The position numbers and the translations under genes are program-made. A stretch of 5,957 bases of DNA from Clostridia bacterium (GTDB taxonomy: Bacteria; Bacillota; Clostridia; Oscillospirales; CAG-272), in the NCBI GenBank assembly GCA_017629395.1, contig JAGBXH010000389.1:1-5957 (forward strand), read 5' to 3'. Under the pieces are notes generated by a model, which saw only the letters and a program-made list of their open reading frames with translations, searched no databases and was not told the DNA's origin. This document shows positions 5,328 to 5,957 of the stretch, one piece after another. Numbering within the stretch: the first letter of the stretch is position 1; every line of letters begins with the position of its first letter.

Positions 5328-5957
5328 TTATTCTTCAACCGTATCTTCGGTTTCGGTCATTTCAGTATCTTGCTCCAAGGTCAAAATTTCATCCTCTGCG
5401 GGCAAATTTTCAACGGGAGCAACACTTTCATCGTTTTCTGCCTCTACGATGGCGTCTTCAATTTCGTCTTGTCTTGCAAGCTTTGTGAAGTTCACGATCT
5501 TCTGCCCCTCGGCAAGGCGCATCACGCGTACACCGCCCGCACCTCTGGAATAGGTGGGAATGTTTGCTGCGCTGGTACGGATCATAGTACCTGCATCGGT
5601 AATGATCATGACGTCGTCGTTATCGTCCACGATATTGATACCGGACAGCAAGCCCGTCTTATCCGAGAGCGCATGGCAGGTCACACCGTGACCGCCGCGG
5701 TGCTTCATCTGACGGAAATCGTCAAAATCAGTACGCTTGCCGTAGCCGTTTTCGGTAATGGTAATGAGCGATTTGCCCTCGGTCACGGTTGCAACGCCCA
5801 CAACGTAGTCGTCGTCACGCAGCTTGATACCGCGCACACCTGCAGCCGTTCTGCCCATGGGACGCACGCTTTCGTCGTCCACGGTAAATCTGACCGCACT
5901 GCCGTTTCTGGTTGCGATCATAAGGTCGGTGGGGTAGCCGTAGGTGTGGGTTACGAA
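5328..5957 (-). CDS. gyrA: DNA gyrase subunit A, C-terminal part (5' end outside window)
   Basis: The frame is open to the right edge, and 209 residues are visible before the TAA stop (5328-5330). This is the DNA-wrapping C-terminal beta-pinwheel of GyrA, which with GyrB forms the A2B2 gyrase that introduces negative supercoils using ATP. Three blade motifs recur: RPMGRTAAGVRGIKL, a GyrA-box-like RQMKHRGGHGV and YSRGAGGVRVMRL. Together they account for roughly the last three or four blades. The active-site tyrosine, the quinolone-resistance region and the canonical first-blade GyrA box lie outside the window. The protein ends in a 46-residue tail (coded at 5331-5468) with 20 Asp/Glu and no Lys or Arg. 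ParC is the main alternative. The regular GRTAxGVRG blade pattern and the acidic tail favour GyrA. Confidence 0.95.
   Translation of the reverse strand, partial: FVTHTYGYPTDLMIATRNGSAVRFTVDDESVRPMGRTAAGVRGIKLRDDDYVVGVATVTEGKSLITITENGYGKRTDFDDFRQMKHRGGHGVTCHALSDKTGLLSGINIVDDNDDVMIITDAGTMIRTSAANIPTYSRGAGGVRVMRLAEGQKIVNFTKLARQDEIEDAIVEAENDESVAPVENLPAEDEILTLEQDTEMTETEDTVEE

Overview
The window looks like chromosomal DNA from an anaerobic, probably gut-associated, member of the Clostridia (Firmicutes). This is inferred from three things: a type III glutamine synthetase, a lipoprotein with a Thr/Pro/Glu-rich stalk of the kind common in uncultured Clostridia, and hairpin-rich intergenic repeats. No marker here fixes a genus. 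There are three real genes: glnN (343-2427, +, complete), a large secreted lipoprotein of unknown function (2693-5155, +, complete), and the 3' end of gyrA (5328-5957, -, cut by the right edge).

Positions 1-342 hold no gene. They are a mosaic of short hairpin modules: a large imperfect inverted repeat (about 4-210, probably continuing beyond the left edge), a small G/C hairpin (211-223), and two diverged tandem copies of a 44-47 nt module (224-270 and 273-316). The second copy ends just before the glnN ribosome binding site. The copies keep their hairpin form while the stem sequences change, which is the most unusual signal in the window.

glnN follows, then a perfect 15-bp hairpin (2484-2517), then an AT-rich stretch with a good sigma-A promoter (2613-2641) for the lipoprotein gene. 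The lipoprotein has a lipobox signal peptide, a 60-residue stalk and about five predicted beta-rich modules, one OB-fold-like, with no catalytic domain that I can recognise. Its codon use is far more restricted than that of glnN, which suggests very high expression. A UUCG-loop terminator (5194-5220) closes it. Two more hairpin repeats (5244-5270 and 5283-5309) lie between it and the convergent gyrA; the latter probably terminates gyrA.

Each gene appears to be its own transcription unit. Glutamine synthetase (nitrogen assimilation) and gyrase (supercoiling) are housekeeping functions, and the lipoprotein is an envelope protein. I see no functional link among the three. No RNA gene, CRISPR array, transposase or defence system is visible.
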